In this document: in pieces, positions 50,661-59,481 of the stretch
How the letters are laid out: every line of letters begins with the position of its first letter
Numbering within the stretch: position 1 is the first letter of the stretch
NCBI GenBank assembly: GCA_041674465.1
Contig: JBAYVV010000001.1
Coordinates: 1-64,000 of the forward strand
Reading direction: 5' to 3'
Length of the DNA: 64,000 nucleotides
DNA from: JACRAR01 sp041674465
GTDB lineage: Bacteria > Pseudomonadota > Gammaproteobacteria > Burkholderiales > Rhodocyclaceae
Notes under the pieces: generated by a model
Told to the model about the DNA's origin: nothing
Databases searched by the model: none
The model's input: only the letters and a program-made list of their open reading frames with translations
Program-made: the position numbers and the translations under genes

Positions 50661-51863
50661 TTAACGCAATTTCCTGTCGATGACCGCCGCCATTTCCGGT
50701 GACAGGCCGCTCGCACCACGGGCATGCAGGAAGGCGTCGCGCGCTTCAGCTGACCGGTTATCTGCCTCATAAGCCAGACCGAGACCCAGCCACCAGCGAC
50801 CTTCGTTGGGCTTGATCTGGACGGCGGCCTGATAGTAGAGCGTCGCCTCGTGGGGTTTTTGCATGCGTTGCAACAACACGCCGGCGAAGCCCTTGTAATC
50901 CGCGTTCTTTTCCGCATGAACCATGTGCTTCTGCAGAGTATCCCAGGCTTCCGGCAGCTTGTTGCGTTCAACCTGGATTCGCGCCAGTGCCATCGCCCAG
51001 GCGATTTGCTCGGGCATCAGGTCCAGCCCTTCTTTCAGCAGGGTCTGCACCTCATCCCACTGCTTCTGTTCGGCCAACATGCTGAGCAGGGTCTGGCGTG
51101 CCGCCAAGTGCCGCGGATCTTCCTGCAGAGCCGCCTTGAAGATCGTGGCAGCCTCGCTGGCATGTCCCTGCTTGTAGGCCACGATGCCTTTGCGATACTC
51201 GGCCTCCGCCCGCTCCTGGGCGGTTCCGATACGCTGCTGTTTCTCGACCGTCGTTGTGGCCTGGGACCGTCCCGATCTCGGCGCGGCGGCAGCGGCAGCG
51301 GGTCTGGCGGGTGGTGGTGCAGCGGGTAGCGCAGCAGGTTGGGCAGCAGCGGGCGCTGCAGCAACCAATGGCGGCGCTTTGGGTGGCGGCACATCCGGCA
51401 AGGAACTGTCGATCTTGAGGCCCGTGCGTGATTCTGCAATCGGCCGTGGCGCCGGTTCAGCCGCTGCAGGTGCACCCGGCGGCGATGGCTCTGCCGGGAT
51501 ATTGGCTGCTGCAGGCGCTGCATCGGACATCGCAGGCAGCGGCAGCATCTGCTCGGGTGGCGGCAACTGCAGGACCACAGTGGTTGGCGGTGGCGGAGCG
51601 GCCGGCAGCGCCGCCGGTTTCGGTGCCGTGGCGGTCAGCCCAGGCAATGCAACATAAGCATTGAGCAGGGGCAGCCATGCGGAAGAAGTCTGTATCGCCG
51701 CGGCCAGCGCCAGCACCAGCCCCCCCCAGATCCATGTGCGCCGGCTGACGCGGGGCGGAACGACTTCCTCGGGCAACGGGCGGACTTCATCGGGCAGCAC
51801 GGACTGACCGGATGGCGCGTGGCGGGCATCCAGGTCGCGCAACATTTTGTTGATGAGACTCAT
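50661..51863 (-). CDS. mshN: MSHA biogenesis protein MshN (TPR protein)
   Basis: The 400-residue protein has a short cytoplasmic N-terminus (MSLINKMLRDLDARHA, typical of MshN), one membrane helix near 47-67, a long Pro/Ala-rich stretch (about 80-205), and C-terminal TPRs (about 210-395). It is last in the mshI-N block. It is thought to support assembly of the mannose-sensitive haemagglutinin type IV pilus. No mshE/G/F genes follow; the next gene is convergent comF. Confidence 0.85.
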   Translation of the reverse strand: MSLINKMLRDLDARHAPSGQSVLPDEVRPLPEEVVPPRVSRRTWIWGGLVLALAAAIQTSSAWLPLLNAYVALPGLTATAPKPAALPAAPPPPTTVVLQLPPPEQMLPLPAMSDAAPAAANIPAEPSPPGAPAAAEPAPRPIAESRTGLKIDSSLPDVPPPKAPPLVAAAPAAAQPAALPAAPPPARPAAAAAAPRSGRSQATTTVEKQQRIGTAQERAEAEYRKGIVAYKQGHASEAATIFKAALQEDPRHLAARQTLLSMLAEQKQWDEVQTLLKEGLDLMPEQIAWAMALARIQVERNKLPEAWDTLQKHMVHAEKNADYKGFAGVLLQRMQKPHEATLYYQAAVQIKPNEGRWWLGLGLAYEADNRSAEARDAFLHARGASGLSPEMAAVIDRKLR

Positions 51864-51872
51864 TGCACAGAC

Positions 51873-52709
51873 TCAGGAAAAGAAGCGCCAGCCGCTGACC
51901 TTGACACCCTCGGTATCACGTGCGGCTTCAACGACATGGGTTTTACCCACGGTCACCTTGCCCTCGCCGTAGGCTGCCAGCAATGACTTGTGGGCCAGAA
52001 TATTGACCAGACGCGGAATGCCTTTGGAATACTGGTACAAGCGGCTCAACGCCGGGCGGGTAAAGATGGGACTGCCGCGGTATCCGGCCACGCGCAAGCG
52101 ATGGGTCAGGTAATGCCCCAGCTCGTCATTGCGCAGTCCCTGCATGCGATGGTGGAAGGCGATCCGCTGCAGAAGTTGGCGCACAGAGGGATCGGACAGT
52201 TTGACATCCAGTTCGGGTTGGCCAAACAGCACCAGGTGAAGCAATTTGCGCTTTTCGGTTTCGAGGTTCGACAGCAGGCGCAAGGCTTCCAGACTTTCCA
52301 GCGGAGCCGTCTGGGCCTCATCCACGCAGAACACCACGGTCTTGCCCTCGTCAGCCAGATCCAGAAGGCGCTGGTTGATGTGCTTGATGAGCTGGAACTG
52401 CTGCTCGCTGGCATCCAGCTTGAGACCCAGTTCATCGGCCACGGCCAGGAGCAAAGGTAGCGGCGACAGTGCCGGATTGGGCAGATAGGCGCTGAAATAC
52501 TCCGGCCCAAGGGTAGCGAGAAAACGCCGGCAGAGCATGGTCTTGCCAGTACCCACCTCACCGGTGATCTTGATGAAGCCTTCGCCGCTCTTCAAAGCGA
52601 TCAGCAGCGTATTCAGCGCCTCCTGATGGGACGCCGCCGAATAGGCGTATTCGGTATCCGGGGTGATCCCGAAGGGGCGTTCAACAAGGCCGAAATGGGC
52701 GAGATACAT
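51873..52709 (-). CDS. mshM: MSHA biogenesis ATPase MshM (ExeA-like)
   Basis: The 278-residue AAA ATPase starts MYLAHFGLVERPFGITPD, as in ExeA-like proteins. Walker A is GEVGTGKTM and Walker B is TVVFCVDEAQ. It probably helps position or assemble the MshL secretin using ATP. It sits between mshL and mshN. Confidence 0.88.
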   Translation of the reverse strand: MYLAHFGLVERPFGITPDTEYAYSAASHQEALNTLLIALKSGEGFIKITGEVGTGKTMLCRRFLATLGPEYFSAYLPNPALSPLPLLLAVADELGLKLDASEQQFQLIKHINQRLLDLADEGKTVVFCVDEAQTAPLESLEALRLLSNLETEKRKLLHLVLFGQPELDVKLSDPSVRQLLQRIAFHHRMQGLRNDELGHYLTHRLRVAGYRGSPIFTRPALSRLYQYSKGIPRLVNILAHKSLLAAYGEGKVTVGKTHVVEAARDTEGVKVSGWRFFS

Positions 52710-52750
52710 ATTTTTTCCGGGCTGGCAAATCTGCGATTCCTGAGGTCGAC

Positions 52751-54505
52751 CTAATAGTTGCGTGAGTTGAGTTTCTGTATGCGGCTCTGAGTCTGCAGCA
52801 AATCCTCCGGGACAGCCCTGTCGTTGTTGATGACAGTCGGCTTCATCAGGATCACCATTTCGCTCTTGCTCATGACGGCGCTGCGCTGGCCGAAGATGCC
52901 ATCGACAAGCCCGATATTGGCCGTGCCAGGCAGCCCGGAGCGGGTATTGGTTTGCGATTGGCGCATCAAGCCGCCAATGGCGACGATATTGCCGTCCTGT
53001 ACGCGCACGATGCTGTCAGTCTCATTGATGCTGCTGGCCGCCAGGGGCAGATTCATGGTGCCGCCGTTGTTCCCCAGATCAACCACTTTCACCTTCTCCG
53101 CCACGTTGCTGACGGCCGGATGGACATGCAGGATGATGTTGCCTTCGTCGTCGATCTGCGGCGTCACGTCGAGCGATATGCCGGAGAAATAGGGCTGCAA
53201 GGTCAGTGACGGGGCCACCCCGGCCACTGTTGAAGTGGACGCGGTACCGCCGCTGATGTTGGTGATGAACATTTCATCGGTGCCAACCTTGAGCAGGGCT
53301 TTCTGATTGTTCAGGGTGGCAATGCGGGGGCTGGAGAGCACGGCAACATCACCCTGGGTTTCGAGGAAGTTGATCACCGCAGCAAAATTCGCGGTCTGGA
53401 AGGCTAGGCCGATGAAACCATTGCCCATCGGGGTCACGGATTTGATGGCGCCAGGTACTACGCCGAACAGGGTGCCCGCTGCCTGCAGATCGGCATTCGA
53501 GCTCAGCTTCGAACCCAAAGCCAAGGATCCCGCCATGGTGCTGGCATTGTTGATCGTCTTGAAGGCCGCCCAGTTGATACCGGACTGCGCGGTGTTGCTC
53601 AGGGTCACCTCGATGATTTTCGCCTCGATCATCACCTGGCGCTCGACCACCAGCTGGGTCGCTTTCAGATAGCTCTCGACGTTGCGCATTTCGGCCGGGA
53701 AAGCGCGGACGACCACTACGCCCGACATCGGGTTGATGATCACATTGCGGCCGTCGGCGGTACCCACGATAGCCGTCAAGGCCGTCGTCAGGTCGCGCCA
53801 GAAATCAGCATCGGAACTCGTGCTGACGCGGCTGCCGCCGGAGGAGCCGGTCGAGTTATTGCCCTGATTGTTGCCGGCATTGTTTTGATTGTTGCTGGCG
53901 TTGTTTGTCGTGTTGCTGGTGGTATTGTTCGTGGCACTACTACCCGTGTTGGTGCCCGATGAGGAGGAGATTGAACTCGATGCCACGCTCAGGTTGCTGC
54001 TCCCCTGCCGCCGTCCGGAAAGATAATTGATCTGGAAGACGCGTGATTGCAAGGTATTCGACTGGATGAAAATCCGCGTGCCCTGGACCTTGTATTCGTA
54101 CCCGTAGAGTTCGCGTATGGTATCGAGCGCCTCCTTGATGGTCACATCCTTGAGGTTAACCGTGATGTTCCCGGACAATTCTGGCGGCAACAACATGCTG
54201 AAGCGTGTTCCCGATACCAGGGCCATGAAGACTTGTGCAGCCGGCGCCTTGACCACGGAAAGATCAAAACGTATCTCCGCGTCATTTTCTGCCTTCGGCA
54301 TTTCAATCTGCAGGGGCGGCATCAGGACTTGATCTATCCGGTCATTGCTGACTTTCCGCTCACTGGTGGCACGTGCCAACTCCGCGTTAACATGGTCGTA
54401 TGGACCGGCCGACCGGGAAGCGGTGGAACCGCAGGCAGCCAGCAGCAGAATCACCAGCATCAGGGTGATCAGCGTTGCGAAATTCAGAATACGGTCATTC
54501 GTCAT
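52751..54505 (-). CDS. mshL: MSHA secretin MshL
   Basis: The product is about 584 residues, with a lipoprotein signal (LILLLAAC lipobox), an N-terminal STN-type domain and secretin N domain. The C-terminal secretin core carries VPFLGRLP-like and SSPRIATLNNQKALLKVG motifs. A Ser/Asn-rich linker (NTTSNTTNNASNNQNNAG) near residues 185-225 is longer than usual. It forms the outer-membrane channel for the pilus. The frame extends five codons to GTG 54520, next to the mshK stop; ATG 54505 gives a normal lipoprotein start. Confidence 0.9.
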   Translation of the reverse strand: MTNDRILNFATLITLMLVILLLAACGSTASRSAGPYDHVNAELARATSERKVSNDRIDQVLMPPLQIEMPKAENDAEIRFDLSVVKAPAAQVFMALVSGTRFSMLLPPELSGNITVNLKDVTIKEALDTIRELYGYEYKVQGTRIFIQSNTLQSRVFQINYLSGRRQGSSNLSVASSSISSSSGTNTGSSATNNTTSNTTNNASNNQNNAGNNQGNNSTGSSGGSRVSTSSDADFWRDLTTALTAIVGTADGRNVIINPMSGVVVVRAFPAEMRNVESYLKATQLVVERQVMIEAKIIEVTLSNTAQSGINWAAFKTINNASTMAGSLALGSKLSSNADLQAAGTLFGVVPGAIKSVTPMGNGFIGLAFQTANFAAVINFLETQGDVAVLSSPRIATLNNQKALLKVGTDEMFITNISGGTASTSTVAGVAPSLTLQPYFSGISLDVTPQIDDEGNIILHVHPAVSNVAEKVKVVDLGNNGGTMNLPLAASSINETDSIVRVQDGNIVAIGGLMRQSQTNTRSGLPGTANIGLVDGIFGQRSAVMSKSEMVILMKPTVINNDRAVPEDLLQTQSRIQKLNSRNY

Positions 54506-54520
54506 GATGCATGTCATCAC

Positions 54521-54958
54521 TCAAGGTGTCGGCTCACGTCGTGTTTTCTCAACAACCCCATGCTTGGGATCGCCGCTTTGTTTCGGCTTCAGGGAGCCTA
54601 TTCTTTCAACGCCCGGGGTCAGATACAGGGTTTCCTTGCCGCCAGGTCCCTGCAGCACGGCCTGGGTTTCGCTGAGCTTGACCAGCCGGGCTTCACCGAC
54701 CTTGTCGCCAAGTCCAACGGCGATGCCATTGATCACCGCCATCGGCTTGCGCCCCCTGCCGAGAATGATTGTCTGCAGCCCGTTTGGCGTGGCTGGCATT
54801 TCCTCGCTGTTGGCATTGGCCGCGGGTATGGAATCCCCTGCCGCCACCGGCGGACGCATTGGATCCGGCAGCGAAGAGTCGCTTTGCCCGAAGCAATTTT
54901 CGGCACCGACCAATAAGGCCAGCATCACTAGCGCCGATGATTTCAAACGACCAGCCAT
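54521..54958 (-). CDS. mshK: MSHA biogenesis protein MshK
   Basis: The 145-residue protein has a Sec-type signal (KSSALVMLALLVGAENCFG) then a short periplasmic domain (LQTIILGRGRKPMAVINGIAVGLGDKV), the MshK/PilP-like fold that links inner-membrane proteins to the secretin. It overlaps mshJ by 16 bases and abuts mshL. Confidence 0.82.
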   Translation of the reverse strand: MAGRLKSSALVMLALLVGAENCFGQSDSSLPDPMRPPVAAGDSIPAANANSEEMPATPNGLQTIILGRGRKPMAVINGIAVGLGDKVGEARLVKLSETQAVLQGPGGKETLYLTPGVERIGSLKPKQSGDPKHGVVEKTRREPTP

Positions 54959-55719
54959 TGCTTGTCCAGACTCAGCGTGAATACGGTCAATGTCATCTCG
55001 TTGCGGGGATATTGTTCGGCTGCGAACTTGATGCGATTCCAGATGATGCGTTGGGGCAAGCGTTCGATCTCGGCCAGATACGTCAGCAAATCAACGTAGC
55101 TTCCTGCAATTCTTATCTCGACGCCGTGCTTGTAGATGTTGGGGGCAGCGCTGGGGGCAGCGCTGGGGGCAGCGCTGGGGGCAGCGCTGAGAGAAGCGCT
55201 GGAGGCAACACTGGGCGTGCCACTGACAGGAGTCCCGGGAACAGCAGCAGGAACAGGGTCTGTCTTGGTATCGGCTTTTTTCTCCTGGCTGCGATCAATG
55301 AGCGGGGTCGGGTCCAGGGTTTTGAGCGCCAGCAATTCCAGATTGCGATTCTTCGACAACAAGGATTCGAGGAAGACCTGCATTTTGTCGGGCGGTACCA
55401 TGCTGCCTTCAATAGAACGGATTTTGCCTTCCAGCACCGTCAATTCCTTGCGAGACTGCGCCAGGGCGGTACGGTTGGCAGCATCGGGATCCTTCAGCTT
55501 GGCCTTCAACTCCACCATTTGCGCATCAATGGTTGCCAATTCTGTGTTCGCCTGGGTGAAACGCTTGGTCTGGTTGGCCTGACGAATCAATTGCGGCTCC
55601 ACCAACAAGTTGTAGCCAAGCATGCCGCCGCCGAAAAATATTGCTGCAGCAATCATCGTGCGCTCGCGACGCGCAAGCGCATCGAAGCGAGCCGTCAATT
55701 CCAGCAATTTTTGCTTCAC
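54943..55719 (-). CDS. mshJ: MSHA biogenesis protein MshJ (PilO-like)
   Basis: The 258-residue protein has a cytoplasmic N-terminus, a membrane helix (about 22-40), a coiled coil (about 45-110), then a periplasmic ferredoxin-like domain (GVEIRIAGSYVDLLTYLAEIERLPQRI). Between them is a low-complexity linker with SAAP repeats, encoded by a 12-base tandem repeat. It forms the inner-membrane alignment complex with MshI2. Confidence 0.87.
   Translation of the reverse strand: MKQKLLELTARFDALARRERTMIAAAIFFGGGMLGYNLLVEPQLIRQANQTKRFTQANTELATIDAQMVELKAKLKDPDAANRTALAQSRKELTVLEGKIRSIEGSMVPPDKMQVFLESLLSKNRNLELLALKTLDPTPLIDRSQEKKADTKTDPVPAAVPGTPVSGTPSVASSASLSAAPSAAPSAAPSAAPNIYKHGVEIRIAGSYVDLLTYLAEIERLPQRIIWNRIKFAAEQYPRNEMTLTVFTLSLDKQWLVV
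55141..55200 (-). repeat. 12-base tandem repeat in mshJ
   Basis: GGGGGCAGCGCT occurs four times without a gap (55141-55188) followed by a diverged copy GAGAGAAGCGCT (55189-55200). The unit keeps frame, encoding SAAP repeats in the MshJ linker. It is a likely site of copy-number variation. Confidence 0.9.
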
Positions 55720-56582
55720 GGCTTTTTCTCCGGAAGCTTGAGGGCGCTATTTTCGATGCCCGATTTTGCCAAGTTCGACAAATTTTGAGCCATACCCGCA
55801 GCATCTGCCTGATTCAGTAAATTCGGAATCATTCCCGGAGTATCCGCCAGATTCGTCGGCGCTGCCGGCGTCCTTCCGGATGGGGCGGATGCCGCTTTGG
55901 TCGACTCGGCAATGCTGGGCATCAGCACGAAATCGACGAAGCTGGGCGGCGAAGCCGGCGCTGAGGCAACCGACGTGCTTGGCTTGGCATTTGCGGCAGG
56001 CGGCGTCGCTACAATCTTTTGCTCCTTCACTTCTTCGGGTCGCTGGATGGTTAACGACGCAAAGCTGCGTCCCTGAAATACTTTCTCTGTTTTGAGCCGT
56101 CGAATGTACTCCGGCAATGCGGCAGGATTCAGCATGCGGCCGCGAACTTCCATTTCATCGCCACCGGCCCCGATGGTAAACCCCGTCAGCCACAAACCGC
56201 TGGGCGTCTGGCGGGCAAATCCCCGCAAGAATTCCGCGAAGCCGATACTGGTACCAATGGCTCCCCCCTCAAGAACCTTTATGATCTCTTCACGACTCTT
56301 GAGCGATGCCTGCAGATTGGCCAGTTCACCGGCGAGTTGTGCGTTCGGTTTGCTCTCGGCGATCGACTTCGCGATCGCCGTCATCCTCTCCTGTGCGGAT
56401 TTGAGCGCTTCCGCACGCTGGCTGGCAAGTCGCTCCTGGTTGTCTGCCTGCGTCGTGACCCACGCGCCGACAGCGCCAAGAGTCACCAGCATCAAACAGG
56501 TTGCGATCGCCACCGGTTTCGCCGTCAACCAATCGAAGGGCTTGCGGAAAATCGGGTTGAGAAGGTTGATCTGCTGACTCAT
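55716..56582 (-). CDS. MSHA biogenesis protein MshI2 (PilN-like)
   Basis: The 288-residue protein starts MSQQINLLNPIFRKPF (the INLLP-type motif that binds the PilM-like partner), has one membrane helix (about 24-46), a coiled coil, and a periplasmic domain. The last 100 residues are Pro/Ala/Ser rich (SVASAPASPPS). It overlaps mshJ by four bases. Partner of the cytoplasmic MshI. Confidence 0.85.
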   Translation of the reverse strand: MSQQINLLNPIFRKPFDWLTAKPVAIATCLMLVTLGAVGAWVTTQADNQERLASQRAEALKSAQERMTAIAKSIAESKPNAQLAGELANLQASLKSREEIIKVLEGGAIGTSIGFAEFLRGFARQTPSGLWLTGFTIGAGGDEMEVRGRMLNPAALPEYIRRLKTEKVFQGRSFASLTIQRPEEVKEQKIVATPPAANAKPSTSVASAPASPPSFVDFVLMPSIAESTKAASAPSGRTPAAPTNLADTPGMIPNLLNQADAAGMAQNLSNLAKSGIENSALKLPEKKP

Positions 56583-56592
56583 CGCAGCCGCT

Positions 56593-57522
56593 CTAATCCC
56601 GCAACGCCGCCCCGAGTACCTTGAGGCACTGGGTCTGGCGTTCGGCCTGGGAAAGTTCCGGGATAGACGGGAAATCGAGGACGTCGGCCAGATCCAGTTC
56701 CACCACCGGCAAGGAAAGATAGTCGCGCAAGTAATCCAGGAAGCCGTCCACCCCGGGCAAGGACGAGACCAGCAAACGAGTCACCGTGATGTGGCCGTTC
56801 ATTCGGTCGAAATTGTCCAGGGAACGTTGCGCTTCCAGAGCGATGCGTTCGAACAGTTGCTCGCGCCGGTCACCTTCAGCCTGTTCCAGTTGCCCCAGCG
56901 GGATATCGGTATGGCGCGAGGCATAAAGCTCACCGCGAAACGTGAATGTCAGCATGACCCCCGATTCGTCGAAAGTCAGCATTGCCAAGCCGCGATTTTC
57001 TTCTTCAAACAAACTCGAGATATTGCGCTGCGCCAGCTCGGGAATATCGATCGCTTCAAGCTTCACTTTTGCCGAGTCGAACAACTCGACGCGTGGTGCC
57101 AACAGAGCATTGTTTGCCGCTACCGCGAAGGCCTGCTTGGTTCGTCCCAACGCACCTGAATCGGCGGGAATCTCGAGAACATCAATGGTTGCTGCTTCGA
57201 CCGGGTAGTTGAGCATGTCCTTGATGCGCCAACGCAAGGCATCTTTCATCTCGGCCGCCGGCATGTCCGGCGGTTCAACCTGCAACAACTGATACTCACC
57301 CACGCGCAGCAGGTTGGTACAGCGATATTGAGCAAGCTTCAATTCCTTGCGCAGAGCACGCAATGTGTCGAGATCGTCGCCGGCGCGCTGTTGCGTATAG
57401 AGCATCTGGACTTCCGGCTTTTTCCCTTCACGACGCTGGATATGGGCGAAATCCAGCCGGTCCGCAGTCAGAGCCACAGACATCCATCCATCAAGCATTT
57501 TGGGGCGCCAGAAGGGCTGCAT
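56593..57522 (-). CDS. mshI: MSHA biogenesis protein MshI (PilM-like)
   Basis: The 309-residue actin-like protein lacks membrane helices and shows PilM/MshI-type segments: VALTADRLDFAHIQ, EMKDALRWRIKDMLNYP, TFDESGVMLTFTFRGELY. It would recruit MshI2 from the cytoplasmic side. First gene of the msh block here. An ATG eight codons inside (MLDGW) is an alternative start. Confidence 0.85.
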   Translation of the reverse strand: MQPFWRPKMLDGWMSVALTADRLDFAHIQRREGKKPEVQMLYTQQRAGDDLDTLRALRKELKLAQYRCTNLLRVGEYQLLQVEPPDMPAAEMKDALRWRIKDMLNYPVEAATIDVLEIPADSGALGRTKQAFAVAANNALLAPRVELFDSAKVKLEAIDIPELAQRNISSLFEEENRGLAMLTFDESGVMLTFTFRGELYASRHTDIPLGQLEQAEGDRREQLFERIALEAQRSLDNFDRMNGHITVTRLLVSSLPGVDGFLDYLRDYLSLPVVELDLADVLDFPSIPELSQAERQTQCLKVLGAALRD

Positions 57523-57675
57523 CGATAAAACCGAAACTCCAATAGGGGAGACTTTTCGATGTTAGCCAGATTGACAAGCAACAAAGCGATCAACATCCGC
57601 CGATTTACCCCTCAATTCTTAGGGCTTCCCAAGTCCAGAGCGGATTGGCGGGAATGTCGGACAGCTTGGAACGAC

Positions 57676-58125
57676 TTACATCGGGGGAGGAGACCTTTCG
57701 ATACCCGTCAGGGCGACACCCTGACCCAATCCTCGGCTCTTGAACCAACCTGCATTCATCTCCAAAGCGAACCTGGCCGGTTTGCTGGCGCAATGGTTGT
57801 CCTCAGTCTGCGGCAACATTTCCTCGACGTTGATGATGCGCCCTTGTGCGTCCAGGAAGGCCACCGACAAGGGAATCAGGGTGTTGCGCATCCACATGCA
57901 ATGCTGCGCGGATTGGTCAAACACGAACAGCATACCGCCATTGGCAGCAAGATTCTTCCGGTTCATCAGTCCTTGTGCACGGGACTCGTAGGTATTCACC
58001 ACTTCGGCACGAATCCGGTGGATCCCGGCACTGAGTTCAAGAATTCCCTGGGCCTGCGACCACTGTGCAACCAGTAGCAGGGCCGCAATCATGGACCACC
58101 CGAAACGAGTCAAACCCTGCCTCAA
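57676..58125 (-). CDS. DUF192 family secreted protein
   Basis: The 149-residue product has a Sec signal (MIAALLLVAQWSQAQG) and the DUF192 core: RAQGLMNRKNLAANGGMLFVFD, HCMWMRNTLIPLSVAFLD and CASKPARFALEMNAGWF. The family is widespread and of unknown function, often secreted. It lies between the msh block and the small exported proteins. A repeated GGAGACYTTTCGAT motif occurs at 57547 and 57689. Confidence 0.88.
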   Translation of the reverse strand: MRQGLTRFGWSMIAALLLVAQWSQAQGILELSAGIHRIRAEVVNTYESRAQGLMNRKNLAANGGMLFVFDQSAQHCMWMRNTLIPLSVAFLDAQGRIINVEEMLPQTEDNHCASKPARFALEMNAGWFKSRGLGQGVALTGIERSPPPM

Positions 58126-58175
58126 GATGCCTGCCTCCCGGTTTCAAAATCTGAATTACCTGACCTGCCAAAGAA

Positions 58176-58200
58176 AAAGGCAGGGAAAACCCTGCCTTTT
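58176..58200 (-). terminator. Intrinsic terminator of the first Lys/Ala-rich gene
   Basis: AAAGGCAGGG-AAAA-CCCTGCCTTT hairpin (58176-58199). Minus-strand reading has TTTTTCTTT after the stem, a proper T-tract. Confidence 0.9.
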
Positions 58201-58217
58201 CTATGAATAAACCAAAA

Positions 58218-58457
58218 TTACTTCTTGGCTTCTTCTTTCTTGGCTTCAGCCTTGGCCTCAACCTTGGCGGCCTTTTCGTCTTTCTTGGCCTCAACCTTAG
58301 CAGCTTTTTCGTCTTTCTTGGCCTCAACCTTGGCAGCCTTTTCGTCTTTCTTGGCCTCAACCTTGGCAGCCTTTTCGTCCTTCTTGGCCTCGTCAGCAGC
58401 ATAAACCGTGGTGGCAGCGAACATGGCGGCGATCAAAACAGCAAGCAGTTTGTTCAT
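58218..58457 (-). CDS. Exported Lys/Ala/Glu repeat protein (1)
   Basis: The 79-residue product has a signal peptide MNKLLAVLIAAMFAATTVYA and a mature part made of four 11-residue KKDEKAAKVEA units plus a degenerate end. The mature chain is highly charged and would be helical or disordered. The encoding 33-base units occupy 58254-58385. A paralogue with a similar signal peptide lies upstream. AAGGAAC precedes the start. Function is unknown; nucleoid, cell-surface or envelope-binding roles are guesses. Confidence 0.75.
   Translation of the reverse strand: MNKLLAVLIAAMFAATTVYAADEAKKDEKAAKVEAKKDEKAAKVEAKKDEKAAKVEAKKDEKAAKVEAKAEAKKEEAKK
58254..58385 (-). repeat. Four 33-base tandem units in an exported-protein gene
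   Basis: Near-identical 33-base units begin at 58254, 58287, 58320 and 58353, each encoding 11 residues rich in Lys, Ala and Glu. Recombination between units could change protein length. Confidence 0.9.
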
Positions 58458-58578
58458 GATTAGTACGTTCCTTATAAGTTAGATATCAATACGACCAAAT
58501 CAGCTAAGGTCCAGCCAATTATATTACAACAATCCCTGGTAAAGCGGTCTGCCAAAGGCCTACACACCACAAGGGGAT

Positions 58579-58602
58579 GAAAGGCAGGTCGCCCTGCCTT
58601 TC
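58579..58602 (-). terminator. Hairpin terminator of the second Ala/Lys-rich gene
   Basis: GAAAGGCAGG (58579-58588), TCGC loop, CCTGCCTTTC (58593-58602). The stem core matches the terminator of the neighbouring paralogue, but the T-tract is weak. Confidence 0.7.
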
Positions 58603-58617
58603 AATTCTTGATGCCGA

Positions 58618-58833
58618 TTACTTGGCTTCAACAGCCTTTTCAGCTTTCTTGGCTTTCTTGGCTTTCTTGGCCTTGGGTGCGTCAGCCTTGGGGGCATCAG
58701 CGGCGGGTGCCGGGGCTGCGGCTGCAGCCGGAGCTGCGGGGGCGGCCTTGGCATCAGCCTTGGGGGCGTCAGCGGCGAAAGCGGTCGTGGTTGCGAAGGC
58801 GGCAACGATCAGGGCGGTCAATAGTTTGCTCAT
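58618..58833 (-). CDS. Exported Ala/Lys/Pro-rich protein (2)
   Basis: The 71-residue product starts MSKLLTALIVAAFATTTAFA, closely similar to the signal peptide of the gene downstream. The mature part is Ala/Pro-rich, ending in KAKKAKKAKKAEKAVEAK. It resembles histone-H1-like low-complexity tails, but the signal points to export. AAGGAAC precedes the ATG as in its paralogue. The two look like a tandem duplication that diverged in the repeat part. Confidence 0.75.
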   Translation of the reverse strand: MSKLLTALIVAAFATTTAFAADAPKADAKAAPAAPAAAAAPAPAADAPKADAPKAKKAKKAKKAEKAVEAK

Positions 58834-58908
58834 TTTTGTTCCTTTAAAGATTTATATTAGCTTCCGACACTACTGGTAATAACGGGTGTCCCGGACTTTA
58901 ACGCGCGA

Positions 58909-59481
58909 TCATGCCCGGAGTTGACAACTGATCGCTGATTTATCGGTTATTTCTGTCCAGGCACCCGGTGCCAGCCCTGCCAGAGTCCATGCACCCACCG
59001 CCCAGCGGATCAGACGCAGGGTCGGAAAGCCTGCCCGGGCCGTCATTCGCCTGACCTGCCGATTTTTGCCTTCCCTGAGCCTGACTTCCAGCCAGGTTGT
59101 AGGTATCGCCTTGCGATAGCGGATCGGCGGATCGCGCGGCCAGAGGCCATCCGGTTCAGGCATGAGGCGAACCTGGCAGGGGCGGGTTCTGAAGTCTCCG
59201 AGATCGACACCCTTGGCCAGCATGTCAAGGGCAGCGGCAGTGGGGCTGCCTTCGACCTGCGCCCAATAGGTTTTTTCCAGCTTGTAGCGCGGATTGGCGA
59301 TACGCTGCTGCAAACCGCCGTCATCGGTCAGCAGCAGCAATCCCTCACTGTCCGCATCCAGCCTGCCTGCGGCATACACACCCGGTTGCGGGATGTAGTC
59401 CTTGAGTGTCGCATGTCCATCGGCAGGGGTGAATTGACTCATCACCCCGAAAGGCTTGTTGAACAGGACCAGGCGCGTCAT
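58909..59481 (-). CDS. rluE: RluE-like 23S rRNA pseudouridine synthase
   Basis: The 190-residue RsuA/RluB/E-type synthase starts MTRLVLFNKPFGVMSQF, with the catalytic aspartate in GRLDADSEGLLLLTDDG. It lacks an S4 domain, as RluE does. ATG 59481 overlaps the aceK stop (ATGA). RluE makes pseudouridine 2457 in 23S rRNA (E. coli numbering). The longer frame to 59538 would reach into aceK and is not needed. Confidence 0.9.
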   Translation of the reverse strand: MTRLVLFNKPFGVMSQFTPADGHATLKDYIPQPGVYAAGRLDADSEGLLLLTDDGGLQQRIANPRYKLEKTYWAQVEGSPTAAALDMLAKGVDLGDFRTRPCQVRLMPEPDGLWPRDPPIRYRKAIPTTWLEVRLREGKNRQVRRMTARAGFPTLRLIRWAVGAWTLAGLAPGAWTEITDKSAISCQLRA

